Positions 35,101 through 47,597 of a stretch of DNA of 64,000 bases are shown in pieces. The stretch's first letter is position 1. The number at the start of each line of letters is the position of its first letter. This DNA comes from Desmodesmus armatus. Lineage: Eukaryota > Chlorophyta > Chlorophyceae > Sphaeropleales > Scenedesmaceae. The stretch is from positions 1 to 64,000 of the forward strand of contig VIIQ02000192.1 in the NCBI GenBank assembly GCA_007449985.2, written 5' to 3'. The notes below the pieces were generated by a model, which was not told the origin of the DNA, ran no database searches, and saw only the letters and a program-made list of their open reading frames with translations. A program made the position numbers and the translations under genes.

Positions 35101-38100
35101 AGGAAAACTTGCAAGATGGAAAGCAGCGTGAACTTCATAAGGATGCTCCCAGAGCGGTTATGCCACAGCATGGCACCACATGCCATGCGCACCCTCCAAG
35201 GAAGTGCAACAACAGCATACGAAAGCAACCACAGAAGAGCTGCAAGCAGGCACACATGCACACCTGGGCCCTGCCGGGCTGTCAGAGGACTTTAGGAGCA
35301 AAACCTCACCACAGCACACTGTCATTGTGTTGGTCGGCGGCGCTGCTGATGATTAGCCGTCACAAAGCAGCTTTGCTGCTACATGTCACGTCTCACAATA
35401 CAACTCTGTGTCTGACTATGCAACGTCTGCTGGTCTTCGAGACCCCAAGAGAATCACTCAGACTTCCCCCTCCCCCCCGCACCTGCAGTATGCTGAGCAT
35501 GCCGTCCGCATGTGACAGCAGGCAGGGCGCCAGCAGAGCCCGCCAGACACTGCAGCAGTAGCAGCAGCCATGGCAGCAGTGAGCAGCCCCTCAGCAACAT
35601 TGTGACCATGCACGGCTGACACACAATGCCACACACAATCTCGAACCCACATGATGAGGATGGTAGGGGTCCACGTGGTGTGGTTGCACCTCACAGCAAT
35701 TGAGCAGCTATCATGACGCATGCGCCCTCATTCCTGAGCCCTCCCGGGGCGTTTCTACCGGCCGCGTTCAATACCTGCCAGGTTTCTGATCAGCTTCCAG
35801 GCCAGCTCATCCGCTGTCGCCAGCGCACGCTGCAGCAGCCGCTCCATCCGTTCCCCCTCGTGAAACCACTGCGTCAGCAGCAGCAGCAGCAGCAGGAGCG
35901 AGGAGTGACTGAGTAAATGACCGAGTGAGTGAGTGAGTCAGTGAGTGAGTGAGTGGGTGAGTGGGTGGGTGGGTGGGTGCGTGGATGTGCATTCAATGCA
36001 CAAGTTAAGTGACTGAATGCATCCCCATCAGTAGTACGTCACAGGGAGACGTGGCTCCAGCAGCAAGTTCCAAGTCCCCCGCCTTCTTGCAAGCAGGCAT
36101 GCAGCACACATATGGCATCAGGGTACGGCTCACCTCTGCAACGCCGCTGCTGTGTGCCACATTGACAGCCAGGGCAATGAGCTCAGGGATGGCCCGCAGT
36201 CCACCGGGGGTGCGCCGCTGGGACCTGGCAGGACCAGTGCAGCAAGAAGGCAAGGCATGCAGTGTTGGCACAAACAGCGTACTTTGATAGGTGCCCAGTG
36301 ATTGGTGTGTGTGTGTGTGTGTGGGGGGGGGGGGATGTCGCGGCTGGGACGTGGCAGGACCAGTGCAGCAGTGGTGGGGGCAAGTGGGCAAGGCATGCGG
36401 TGTCAGCACAAGAAGCGTGGGTCCATCAAGTGCCCAGTGATTGGTGGTGGGGCGACGGCACAGTATTTTTTTGAACGCAATTCGTCAAACAGCAGTGGCA
36501 TTGCCCACCGGGTGAACCTCTCGTCTTGTGAACCCCCTAGGCAGCTGGCAACACCTACACCGCCTGAGTATGCTGTCCAGCAGCCTGTCCTTATTGCGAG
36601 GGTGCAGCAGATGATTGTGTGCACCTCATCATCCAACAAGAGCTGGTACTGCGCACACCACCACCTGGTCCTTGGATGCAACCTGCCCCTCTGCCCCCGT
36701 TTGCAGTCCTGCCCCCCTGTCTACCCCTCCCACTCTCTCCCATCACAATCCCACCATCGCCTTCAAAGGAGTTACTACCCACACCCTGCCCTACCTGCAC
36801 TACCGGGGGCACCCAGAGCCCTGAGTATGCTGTCCAGCAGCCTGTTCAGGCTGCCAGGGCTGCACGCGCTCGGCTCATCATCCATTGACAGCAGATCCTG
36901 CACACACCACCACCCTTGCGCATGGACGCACCCCTTTCCCCTATTTGCAGTCCTGCCCCCCTGTCTACCCCTGCCACCTTCACCTTCAAAGGAGTTACTA
37001 CCCACACCCTGCCCTACCTGCACTACCGGGGGCACCCAGAGCCCTGAGTATGCTGTCCAGCAGCCTGTTCAGGCTGCCAGGGCTGCACGCGCTCGGCTCA
37101 TCATCCATTGACAGCAGATCCTGCACACACCACCACCCTTGCGCATGGACGCACCCCTTTCCCCTATTTGCAGTCCTGCCCCCCTGTCTACCCCTGCCAC
37201 CTTCACCTTCAAAGGTGTTACTTCCCACCCCCTGCCCTACCTGCACTTCCGGGGGCACCCAGCGCCCTGAGTATGCTGTCCAGCAGCCTGTTCAAACCGC
37301 CGGGGCTGCAGCAGAAGGCCGTACGCGCATCATCTTCCATTGACAGCTGGTACAGCAGCCCAGCCGCCAGGGGGGCTGTGCGGGTGCCGTCCAACAGCGG
37401 CACGGCCTGCAGTCATTTCAGCAGGAAGGCAGACAGGACTCATGGACAAACACGTTCCAGCCCACTTCTCACATATAGCGTGTTTGCCGTGCATGGTGGC
37501 TCGCCCCTGTTATCCTTCTTTCTCTGTCCTTATTTTTCTCTGTCTCACTGTGCCTCTCTTCCTGTCTCTCTGTCACACACCTGCTGCACCAGTCCAGCAG
37601 CCAGCATCTGCTGCCTCACCTCCCCCCCACCTCCCAAGTTCACCCACCCACCTACCCCCCGCCCCACACACACACGCACGCACCTGCTGCGCCAGTCCAG
37701 CAGCCAGCATCTGCTGCCTCAACCCCCCTCCCCCACAAACACACCCACACCCACACATATACGCACACATGGTTGATGCATTGGCTGGATGCACTCCCTG
37801 TGTCTACACACCTGCTGCACCAATCCAGCCCCCAGCATCTGCTGCCTCAAGGGTGTGTCGAAGCTGAGGTTGTGCAGCAGCCGCAGCACGCCGCTCTGCA
37901 GGTGCTCCCCACACCCCGGCTGCAGCAGCACCACCAGCTGAGGCACCACAGTGGGATGAGCTGCCAAGCGCCCCTTGCTCTCCTGCACAGGGGGGGGGGG
38001 GGGGGAGGGGAGGGGGGGCTGTTTCGTTGGTCGGGTAAGGTGAGGGGTAGAGGGGTCGAAGTGAGGGAGCAGCTTTCAGCACCCCTAGCAGTGTCCCATC

Positions 38101-41100
38101 AGTGTGTCAGCACCTCAACACTGATTGTCGTAACATCAACAATTGCAGGAAGCTGACCGCCAGCAGCAGCACTGCTCCCTCGGCCCTGTCTCTACGCATG
38201 TGGTGCGTCAGCATCCCCAGCAGTGGGCGTCACATCCGTGTGTCAGCGCCTCACCAACTCACCTCGAAAACACACAGCTGCCGCAGGAAGCTGACCGCCA
38301 GCAGCAGCACCTCCAGGTGTGGGCGGCCCAGCACCCCCAGCAGCACCCCCACCACATCCTTCTTCACCATCTTGCGCTGACGGCTCCTCAGCCACTGCTC
38401 CCCCCCCCTATCCATGCGCATGCTTCTTGAATTGCTGATCAGCAGCAACCCCAGCCACTTCACACCTACATGTCAGCGCCACACTCACTCACCTCAAACA
38501 CACACAGCCGGCGCAGGAAGCTGACCGCCAGCAGTAGCACCTCCAGGTGTGGGCGGCCCAGCACTCCCAGCAGCACCCCCACCACATCCTTCTTCACCAT
38601 CTTGCGCTGCACAGACGGCTCCTCAGCCAGGTTGAGCAGCGTTGCCAGCGACACAAACAGGAAGCGGTCCTGCTTCACCACTAACGACAGCAGCCGGAAC
38701 TCCCTGCAGGGCAGACATGTGTGTATGTGGTTGTTTGTGTGTGTTCGTGTGTGGGGAGGGGGGGGGCAGCATGGTCAGCCACACAAGCAGGATGCAGTCC
38801 TGCTTGGAAACAGAGACAGCAGCTGGACAGTATCAGCAGATGCAAGCACGTGTGCAAGCAGCAGCAGACACCAGCAACATGTGTGCAAGTATATTGCAGC
38901 ACGTGTTGTGGGAGCACACAGCAGCTGGGTGCATCAATGGATGAGTGACCATATATAGCACTCAGCACCATTAGGTCACCCAGCACAGTGCTCAACCGCT
39001 TGGGCCAGCTACACCTACTGCGCACCTCTGGTCCAATGGCTGCTGCTGCTGCTGCTGTTGTCGACCGGCACCTTTGCCTGCTGCTGCTGCCGTCGCTGCC
39101 GCCTTGGTCACCAGCACCGCTGCCGAGCTGCCTGGCCCCTCCTGTGTCTCCCTCGCCACCGAGCGCTGCAGCTCAAGCGCCACCAGGTCCATCAGCAAGC
39201 TGCCGACCTGTGCAACAACACACGCACGAAGGATATCTGTTGCCATGCCAGCTTTTGCTGTTGGTTGATTCCGAATCTGGACCTCAGCTTGTGTGTGAAC
39301 AGGCAACGGGAGCTGCCACAACACAAATGTTTTGCGTATGCACGCAGCAGGCCAAGTGTCGCCATGTGAGCTGTTGCTCTTGGTTGATTTCAAATGTCAG
39401 CTGAAGCTGGGCGTGTGAAGCAGCCGATGGGAGGTGCTGACAGGATGCCTGACGACAAAGATGATGCAGACCGTTCACTTGCTGCCCTGTGGACGAAGCT
39501 CTTTCATACCAACACACATCACCCACACCCACACCCACCCACACCACACCACGTGGTGTGGCGGGAGTGTCGTCAGCACCACACCCCCCGCCCCGCGTTG
39601 TTGATGGCATCAACACACACCTGGTTGTCCAGCAGCTGCCTGTGCAGGTCCTTCACGCAGCCGCAGGCGTAGAAGCAGCCAGCCACGGCCGTCGCCATGA
39701 GGGGAACCCGGCCCCCGCCTCACCGCGGTGCTGCCAGCAACGCACCTGGTGGTTTGCACAGCGCCACACCACTCACCCCACCACACCGCACCGAGGTACC
39801 CCGCCCCCACCTCACCCGTGGTGCTGCCAGCAACGCCCTGGTGGTTTGCACAGCGCCACACCACTCACCCCACCACACCACACCGAGGCACCCCCCCCTC
39901 CCACGCCATGCTGTCAGCAGCACACACCTGGTTGTCCAACAGCTGCCTGTGCAGGTCCTTGACGCAGCTGCAGGCGTAGAAGCAGCCAGCCACAGCCGTG
40001 GCCATGTCCAGGCTGCGGGGGCCGTCCTCGCGCAGCAGCCGCGCAAGCGTCGACAGCAGCGTCTCACGGGCCAGCAGCGCCTGCAGCAGGTGCAGGACAG
40101 ACAGGGTTTTGTTTTGGGGGTTCTCCCTTGCTTTTTTCCCCCTACAGGAAAAACAGACCCGCGGGCAAGGCGGTGAGCCTCGACAAGTTGTTTGCAGCGT
40201 GTGCATGAACGCTGGACTCGCAACCAATGCTGTGCGGCCGACATGGTGCCGCACTGAGTAGAACTTTGGCTACTACAGTCACACCCTGCGCACGCAGACG
40301 GTGCATCAGCGCTGTTGACGCTGTGTTTGCAACCCCCACCCATGCACCGGCGCCTCACCTGCATGTTGCTGCTGTTCCTGAACAGCTGGCACAGCATGTC
40401 TGCTGCTGCGGCACGCTGCGGTAACTCCTCATCGTACAAGCCCTCTATGTAAACCTGCAGCACGCAGAACAGAATTGCGAGACTCACACCAATCACCCGC
40501 TTGCAGAGCAGCTGCCCCACAGCCTCATGCATCTCGTGCATGTGGATGCTCTGATGCTCTGATGCTGCATCCAATGCCTGTTTGTTGCTGCGTGGTTGGT
40601 TGGTTTGAAAGATTGCAAAACCCTGTTGTGTAACCAAACTCCATCAACCTACCTCCAGGTCATCAAGAAAGGCTGGGCGGCATGACCTTGTCAGGGCCTG
40701 TGCATACACCTGCAAAATATGGCGCACATGTACTCGAATGCTGCGTCCATACATCCTGTCTTGTGAGCACTGGTTTGGGCTAAGTGTGCAGCTCTGTGCC
40801 ACAATGTCACCAGCACCTGCACCTGCACACCTCATCCTACAGACAGGGGGGTGCAGCTCTGCTATGCCGCACCCTCACGTGGGGAGTGCAGCAGGAGCTC
40901 CGTCAACATACACTGTGCCTTAGCCCACATGCAGACTTGAGCAAAGTTATGTGACTCCATGGTTCAGCTGCCATTCACACCCTGCAGGACAGTGTACCCT
41001 TGTGACAGTCAAGGAGCCCCAAACCCTGCACCCCACCTGAAACGCTTCTGATGCTTGCAGCAGCGTGTACTGCTGCCGCAGCGGCGGCGGCTGCAGTTGC

Positions 41101-42933
41101 TGCTGCTGCTGCCGTTGCTGCTGCTGCGGTGTGCCCGTCCGGCTGCTGCGGTTGCTGGCTGTGTGTGGACGGGACGAGGAGTGTGGGCGTGCTGAGGCAG
41201 GCCGTGCAGGACTGCTGTCACCCGGTGTTGCGGCTGCTGCTGCTGCTTGCAGGCCTGGCCGAGCAGGAACAGGGCTGCTGCTGCTGCCAACATGTTGGTA
41301 CGACCCAACAGCTGCTGCTGCTGCTGGAGCTTCTGCCCCTGTGCTCCTGTGCATGCGGGTGCTGCCATTGCTGCTGCTGGTGCTGGGGCGTATACCAGGC
41401 ACGCCGCTTGTCGCGGCTGCTGCTGCTGTGGCGGCTGAGTCTGGTGGCAGGCCCAGTTGCTGTCGCTGCAGCTGCTGCAGCAGCCCTTGAACCAAGCCGG
41501 TCTGCACATGGTGGCAGCAACAGCATCAGCAGCAGGCAATCAGCAGGGCCATTGCCAGGACAGAGCGCCTGGACAGCACATGTGTTTGCTGCGATGACAT
41601 GACCTGGGGAGATTGTTGCGTTCATGGTTTGGGTCTAAACCCTAGACTTGCGGAAGATACCAGGTGCCCTGCTGTGCTGGCCTCTGCTTTTGAACATCAC
41701 ACTGGCAGCAGCAGTGCGAGCTGTCCTCACACCTTGCACAATACCGGGACGGCGTGGGCCTAGCGATTCCCAAGTTTGCAGGCATGCTGACAGTTTCAGC
41801 CCCTGTACAGCTACTTGTGTGCGCCATGCAGTGCTGGACAGTTGTGCATGCACAGATACCATGCATAATGGGAGAGTGCATCACCTTGGATGGGTGTATG
41901 AGCTTGCATTTCTCCACTATCTCTGCTGCCAGTGCCTGCAGGTCTGTGCGCTCGCTCAAGCTCTTCACAGTAATCCTGCAGGAGAGTACATGCAGCACAG
42001 GCATGGCTCCAACAACACCAGCACCATGTGCACACATGCTGTGGTGTGCAGCGTGTGCTGAGGTAAACAGCTGCTGTATCACAAGAAGCTGCCGAAATCC
42101 TTAACCCTGCCAACGTAAAATGTGATTGTGTGGCCTGGCATGTGTCTGTGATTTGTGCTGTTGCCAACATACTGTAGAGCTTGTGCCTGAGTGCTGCTGC
42201 TGGCGCAGGCCTGCTGCCTTTTGACTGTGCGTGCTGCTGGGTCAGCCTACTCCTGCTGAACATTTGATGATGTTTCTATGTAATGTGAAGGTGCCACACT
42301 CTTCTGCGCAGCTGAGCTGAGCTGAGCTCTGCTGTTGATGGGCTGCATGGGTAACAGATGTGCTGAGCAGCGGCGGTTGCTTACTTCTTCGTGGCTTGGC
42401 TGCTGCTGAGGATCTCCTGTGAGCCATCTGCTTGTGCTGACACCTCCTGCACCTGCAGTTGCATGCAGCAGAGGCAACGCCTGGCAGATGAGCATGCTGA
42501 GGCAGCATGCAGCCGAAAATGGCTACATGCCCAGCAGGAGTAACAAGGGCATGTGCTTGACTCATCAACAAACTTCATGTAGCTGCAGATGCTGGTGCAG
42601 CTGTCTGCTGTCCTGGGTGCCACCGCACAGCAAGTGCAGCACAAGCCCTGTCTCTCTGTCGTCTGGCACACATGCCGCAGCTGCTGCAACTGCTGAGTTG
42701 CATCAGACACGAGCACACCTCGTAGTGCACAATGAGTGCGGCTTCGCTGTCGTGCAGCTGAATGGCTCCGGGTCTGATCTGGCTCGCGCAAGACACGCAT
42801 CAGCACCGCAGACTGGTCAGGAGGGGCGAGGAAGGGTGCTCAACTGCTGTGGCCAAGCCTGAAGTGTGGAGGTCTGTAGACTGCATCGAAAACAGCCCTC
42901 TGAAATTTGCCATACCTTCTTTTTGACCTCCAT
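32172..42933 (-). CDS. FLA3: kinesin-associated protein KAP (kinesin-2 subunit)
   Basis: Non-motor subunit of heterotrimeric kinesin-2, which drives anterograde intraflagellar transport; armadillo-repeat protein. Exons I can place: 42933-42916 (MEVKKK), 42778-42719 (IRPGAIQLHDSEAALIVHYE), 42443-42385, 41975-41885 (TVKSLSERTDLQ...KLIHPSK), about 41505-41030 (low complexity), 40709-40653, 40454-40359 (YIEGLYDEELP), 40080-39928 (ETLLSTLARLLRED), 39207-39026, 38703-38493 (LVVKQDRF, LLNLAEE), 37982-37812 (VLRLLHNLSFDT), 37406-37241, 36224-36134, 35868-35775, 35549-35483, 34975-34765, 34330-34230 region, 33839-33780 (DDEFVLQ), 33368-33300, 33167-33062 (YLVDLVQD), and from 32736 (IRSLKFE, then NQQWLKLAG) to a Gln-rich tail with SPYADDDTVNGYF. 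Motif order matches KAP throughout. The last exon shifts frame by one base at 32711, and three junctions (after exons ending 37241, 35775 and 34765) do not keep phase by my reading. The exact end is uncertain. Confidence 0.93.
32935..33000 (-). repeat. copy of a KAP exon 3' edge
   Basis: Repeats the end of the 33167-33062 exon (SCLDVIVDINGDMTG) followed by gtgagg and a C/G run. It lies in the next intron, in the same orientation. Confidence 0.8.
35925..35985. repeat. GTGA/GTGG microsatellite
   Basis: GAGTGAGTGAGTGAGT passes into GTGGGTGGGTGGGTGG, inside a KAP intron. A short ATC run also lies at 35035-35053. Confidence 0.9.
36550..37228 (-). repeat. 223-bp tandem copies of a KAP exon edge
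   Basis: Two nearly identical 223-bp units (about 36769-36991 and 36992-37214) and an older one before them contain the 3' part of the 37406-37241 exon (SMDDE, LNRLLDSILRALGAPG) plus the donor side. All lie between that exon and the next, in the same orientation. Confidence 0.93.
37581..37760 (-). repeat. two short copies of a KAP exon end
   Basis: The last 12 or so codons of the 37982-37812 exon (QQMLAAGLAQQV) with the gtgtgt donor occur again near 37581-37614 and 37682-37720, separated by C/A-rich sequence. Confidence 0.85.
38262..38392 (-). repeat. copy of the second half of a KAP exon
   Basis: Matches the 3' half of the 38703-38493 exon (QRKMVKKDVVGVLLG, LLLAVSFLR) including the donor side, about 230 bp downstream on the sense strand. 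The frame is still open. Confidence 0.9.
39618..39927 (-). repeat. copies of a KAP exon end, about 85-bp array
   Basis: 39618-39699 repeats the end of the 40080-39928 exon (MATAVAGCFYACGCVKDLH and LLDNQ). The interval to 39927 holds two further units of about 85-90 bp with TGCTGCCAGCAACGC and GTTTGCACAGCGCCACACC, which look like the donor side of the same junction. Confidence 0.85.
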
Positions 42934-44075
42934 GCCAGTTTCAAGCAGTACTGCTGTTGCAGGCACTGGGAAGTGCTTTGGGCACACCTCTGCTTCACGA
43001 CACGTACTGAAGCTACACTTTGGGTCAGGTTGTGATGAACAAAATAGCAAAAAAAGTGATCACTGACTTTCTGAGTTTATTGATTCACAGCTGTTGTGGA
43101 TTTGACACCAGAAGCTCTACCTGAGACGTATGAGGAGGCTTCGCAACAGTTTTGCAGACTTTTGCACATCTTTAGCTTCCAGATGGACGAAACCGTGTTC
43201 AACTGGGGTCACCCGGCTTAGTCATCATGGCCAGCTTAGTCATCATGACAATCTTAAGGCGATGCTGATCAATTTGTCCGCAAAAAGTGTGTGTTGCAAT
43301 GCTCCATGAGTTCCTTTCCTTGGTAGATAATCAGTCCTCAGAGTGGGGTTGCCCTTCTCGTCATCCTCATGCCTGTCTGATCCCTGTGTTTGCAGGTACT
43401 AAGAAGTACTTCAGTACCTGTACTAGTACAGGTCCCATACGATATGCATCTGCTTGGACAGTGGCAGCCGCTGCATGGGGCTTGGAGTCCTAGCCTTGGA
43501 CTGTTGTCTCCGGGCTTGCATCATGAAATCTGCGTGTGGCCTTCACTGAACACTGTGGTGTTGCAACAAGCATGCCAACCTGGCTGTGCTGGCATAATGG
43601 CAGCGCACAGCCCCCCCCCCCCCCCCCCCCAGCCCACTGTAGCAACCGACTGTCAACTGCTAGAACATATAAGGATTTGGCTTTGACATGCCACAGACTA
43701 GGGCACTCATTACAGCAGCTGTCGCCCTTTCTGTACCCCTGCAACAGATCCAATCCACACATCAGGGACCTCTCCAACAATTAACAAGCTTTGAATGCAC
43801 AGGCCGGCAACCATCTCAAAAAAGGCAGCAGCTTCAGCTTCACCTGCATGTACAGCAGCTACATATGCCCACAACAGCTAGTCGGTGCCGCTGTTGCACT
43901 CAGCCCCAGAAGCCGTCTCCGGCTGCAGCTACGAGGTGGCTGCTGCTGTTGGTCAAGTGGCCAGCCAGCAACAAGCACTACCAGCAGCACCAGACGGTGC
44001 CATTCACCCGTAGATTGCACTTGCCAGGAGCACAGCTCACAACAACCACCACCCCCAGGCTCAGCTGTCTCTGGT
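42934..44075. other. KAP upstream region, no gene
   Basis: Upstream of the KAP start. The frame preceding MEVKKK stays open to 43050, so an earlier start cannot be excluded. A C20 run lies near 43611-43630 and an AGTACTTCAGTACCTGTACT hairpin-prone stretch near 43400. No other exon chain was seen. Confidence 0.4.
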
Positions 44076-44214
44076 AAACCGTCGTGACTACTACTACTAC
44101 TACTACTTAACTGGGTCAGGGCCACGCGTGACCGCCCTTTTTGGAGCCAAACTAGGCTCATAGGGAAATTCAAACAAACCTTCAAAAGCCCTCAAAGTAT
44201 GCAGACAAAGTGCA
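44076..44214 (-). mobile_element. 5'-truncated copy of the LINE 3' end
   Basis: Read on the minus strand it has TATGAGCCTAGTTTGGCTCC, AAAAAGGGCGGTCACG, GGCCCTGA and a (TAG)n tail (ACT run on the plus strand, 44087-44107). This matches the end of the LINE at 9790-11966. Only about 110 bp of the element are present, between the J-protein and KAP genes. Confidence 0.85.
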
Positions 44215-44365
44215 ATGCGGCCCCATCAAGAAAATACATTCTCACCAAGGTTCACTGCTCACTACTCGAGCAGCCCCCTCCGCTACCCCCTCCTCCTACT
44301 TGCCCCCCTGCCCCCCCCCCCCTTCATCCTCCCGCCGCTGCTGATGCATCCACCACTCTCCCCCA

Positions 44366-47300
44366 CTAGCTCCTCCCACTGCTGCTGCTGCTACTGCCCT
44401 GACCACCGCTGCCGCCGGCTGCTGCTGCTGCCGCTGCTGCTGCTTCCGCTTGCTTTCGAGCCTTGTGCATCCTGTAGTTCATCATGGTGTCCATGTTGCT
44501 AGCTGCCCAGGGGTTGTGCTGCGTCACCTGACCGTTGACAACATAAGCGTCCGGCCGCATGGCATCCAACCCACCATACCCATTCTCCTCCTCTTCTTCT
44601 CGTTGCCAACTGGTGTGAGAGGGGTGGCCACAGGAGGTGGTGCGGGAGAAACAGCGGGGGGGGGGGGGGCAGCAAGGCGTGAACAGAGCACATCAGCAGT
44701 GTGGCACAACTGAAAAAGGACAACGCACGTCCAAGTGGGGTGTTGCGCAAAACGCTAGGCAGGCAGGGGGGCAGCAGATCAATGCACCGCCCTGCTGACA
44801 CTGCAGCACAAAACCTGGTGCCGCACCGCACTGCTTGAAGCGTCTGGGAGGGGCCTCTTTACTGTTCCTGCAGCTGAACATCACCGCCAAGGAGGACCAA
44901 TGGCACCAGCACTGCAGCACAGTGTGTTCCTTCCAATTACCCGCCCCCCTCCCCCCAATGTAACTCATGTCTTGTACCAGTTGGATGACAAGACAATGAA
45001 AACGAACACACACCAGTACCCACCTCTGCACGACTGCCACCCCTGCCGCCACTGTAGGAATGGCTGTTACCCCCCCCCCCCCCAGCAAAGGCCCCCTCAT
45101 AAGCACTCTCCCGTTTCTCCCCCCCCCCTCCCCCCCCCACACACACACATACACCAGCACCCACCTCTGCACGACTGCCACCCCTGCCGCCACTGTAGGC
45201 ATGGCTGTTACCCCCCCCCCCCCCACACACACACAACAAAGGCCCCCTCATAAGCACTCTCCCGTTTCTGCCCCCGCCTCCCCCCCCCCCCCCCCCCCCA
45301 CACACACACATACACCAGCACCCACCTCTGCACGACTGCCACCCCTGCCGCCACTGTAGGCATGGCTGTTACCCCCCCCCCCCCACACACACAACAAAGG
45401 CCCCCTCATAAGCACTCTCCCGTTTCTCCCCCCGCCTCCCCTCCCCCCCCCCCCCCACACACACATACACCAGCACCCACCTCTGCACGACTGCCACCCC
45501 TGCCGCCACTGTAGGCATGGCTGTTACCCCCCCCCCCCCCCACACACACACACACAACAAAGGCCCCCTCATAAGCACTCTCCCGTTTCTCCCCCCGCCT
45601 CCCCCCCCCCCACACACACACATACACCAGCACCCACCTCTGCACGACTGCCACCCCTGCCGCCACTGTAGGCATGGCTGTTACCCCCCCCCCCCCACAC
45701 ACACAACAAAGGCCCCCTCATAAGCACTCTCCCGTTTCTGCCCCCGCCTCCCCCCCCCCCCCCCCACACACACACACATACACCAGCACCCACCTCTGCA
45801 CGACTGCCACCCCTGCCGCCACTGTAGGCATGGCTGTTACCCCCCCCCCCCACACACACACAACAAAGGCCCCCTCATAAGCACTCTCCCGTTTCTCCCC
45901 CGCCTCCCCCCCCCCCACACACACACATACACCAGCACCCACCTCTGCACGACTGCCACTCCTGCTGCCACTGTGGGAATGGCCATGAGTCCCAGTACTG
46001 CCAGTATGGCCATGTTGTTGCGACCACCCTTCAGCATGCCACGGTAAAACGCCATCTCAGTCTCATAGCCTGTAGTGCAAGAGAGGGTTGGGTGGGTGGG
46101 GGTTTGGGGGGAGGGGGGGGACATACTGTCTATCTTTCAACGGGTGAGTGGGTGGGTGGGGTGGGGGAGGAGGGGGGGGGGGGTGGATGCACAACGTCAA
46201 TCCCAAAAAAATCAATCCTTTGGATCCAGCAGTAGGCCACCTTGGTCTACATCCGATGGGGTCCTACTTACACCGTTGACGGGTGGAGTACTGCAATGAT
46301 GTACTGCAGCTGTACAGATGCACCTTTACTTGTACGTGTGGGCAGCCAGTAGCTTCCACCCGCCTGTCATCTGAAGGACAGCCTACATATGCATGTCATC
46401 CACCACAAAGTACACTCGCCCCCTGACCCACCCACCTGCGTACTTGCCCCACGGCACGCGTCCGTCTGTGCTGTGTGTGTGCCAGTAGGTCTCTGCATAC
46501 TTTATGTTGGGGCTCCCCTTCTCCGCCTCTCTGCCTTCCCCCTCTCCCCCAATGCCTCTCTTTCTCCCCCATCCCCCCCACCCCACCCGCACTGCAGCCA
46601 ACCTACCTGCATACTTGCCCCACGGCACGCGTCCGTCTGTGCTGTGTGTGTGCCAGTAGGTCTCTGCATACTTCATGTTGGGGGATGAGCCAGGGGCAGG
46701 GGGGCGGTAGCCTGCCTCCCTCTCGAGGATGGCTTCATAGGCAAGCTTGATCTGTTGTGTGTGAGGGGGGGGGGCAGAGTGTGGTGCAAGGTATATGTGT
46801 GCGAGTAGATTTGCGCGTGGGTAGGGGGTGAGCGGGGAGCCTGGGCGTGGGCAGGCGCGTGCCCGCGCGGGGTGGGGGTGGGGTGGGGTGGGTGGGGAGG
46901 GGAGGGGGGGGGGGTCATGTTCGGGGGTTGGCGGCGGCGGCGGCGGCGCGCGCGGGGGGGGTGGGGGGGTAGCCTGCCTTGAGGGGGGGGGGAGCTTGAT
47001 CTGCCGGTGGTGTGTCTGTGTGTGGGAGGGAGGGGGGGGGCAATAAATTACAAATGCTGAAGAAAAGTCTGTGTGTGAAAATGAGGGAGAGGATGTGAGA
47101 GAGAATACACATGATCATGTCATCTGCTGGACCAGCAGCGCCGCACCTCTTTGAACTTTGCCTCTGCTGCTATGCGCACTTCTGGCGCTGCTTTGTCCGG
47201 GTGATACTGCCAGACCAGCTTCCTGAAAGCCTCCTTCACCTACATACAGCAACATGATTTAGCAGTTACAGCCGCAGCAGTAACAGCCACAACACAGCAC

Positions 47301-47597
47301 ACAACACAGCAAGCAGTTGCTAGGCAGCAAGAAGAGGCAGCGAAGCAGAGGGAGGGGGGGTCAACTGCTATGCTGTATGTGCCAGCATATCACGAGCTCT
47401 GTCTCGATTCTGATGCCTACACCGTCTAGTTCAACAGCCTCAGCTGAGGATTGGGGTCAACAGGACATGCTGGTTGAGTGCTGCTGCTGAGTGCTAATGA
47501 TGAGTAATCGTGTTCATGTTGGCCGCTTGAAGCACACCTGCTCCTTTGTGGCACTTTGTGGCAACCCAAGTACATCATGAGGGCTGGCAGTAGCCAT
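44366..47597 (-). CDS. J-domain protein with one membrane span
   Basis: Five exons splice perfectly into 222 residues: 47597-47538, 47239-47147, 46751-46607, 46069-45943 and 44609-44366 (TAG). The N terminus is a J domain: MATASPHDVLGLPQSATKEQ, then VKEAFRKLVWQYHPDKAAP with the HPD motif at 47203-47195, then IKLAYEAILEREAGYR. The J domain stimulates Hsp70 ATPase. A middle region (TYWHTHSTDGRVPWGKYAG) leads to a hydrophobic segment, MAILAVLGLMAIPTVAAGVA, likely one transmembrane helix, then a charged region and an Ala/Gly/Ser-rich tail. The J domain is truncated at its C side, and the compartment is unknown. It is head to head with the carboxypeptidase gene, 381 bp between start codons. Introns 3 and 4 contain copies of their exon edges. 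Confidence 0.95.
45005..45942 (-). repeat. tandem array of J-protein exon 4 junctions
   Basis: Six extra copies, spaced about 145-157 bp, of the last 12 or 13 codons of exon 4 (MPTVAAGVAVVQR) with its AG/gtgggt donor, a GTGTGT stretch and a G run. Copies start near 45021, 45165, 45321, 45476, 45633 and 45790; the authentic one ends at 45943. All copies keep an intact donor. Confidence 0.95.
46430..46517 (-). repeat. copy of J-protein exon 3 second half
   Basis: Repeats IKYAETYWHTHSTDGRVPW and GKYAG with a gtgggt donor, about 174 bp downstream of the real exon 3 end on the sense strand. Confidence 0.93.

Noticed and set aside
41051..41602. 183-codon plus-strand Ala/Cys-rich frame
   Set aside because: Antisense to the low-complexity KAP exon. 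The composition explains the open frame.
44900..45960. Series of His/Pro/Thr-rich or Gly/Cys-rich frames in the 45-kb array
   Set aside because: These are repeat translations of the C/A-rich array units. Only the 13-codon exon edge within each unit is meaningful.
45005..45970. CRISPR-like regular repeats
   Set aside because: The units are about 150 bp with no unique spacers, they derive from an exon junction, and the context is a eukaryotic intron.
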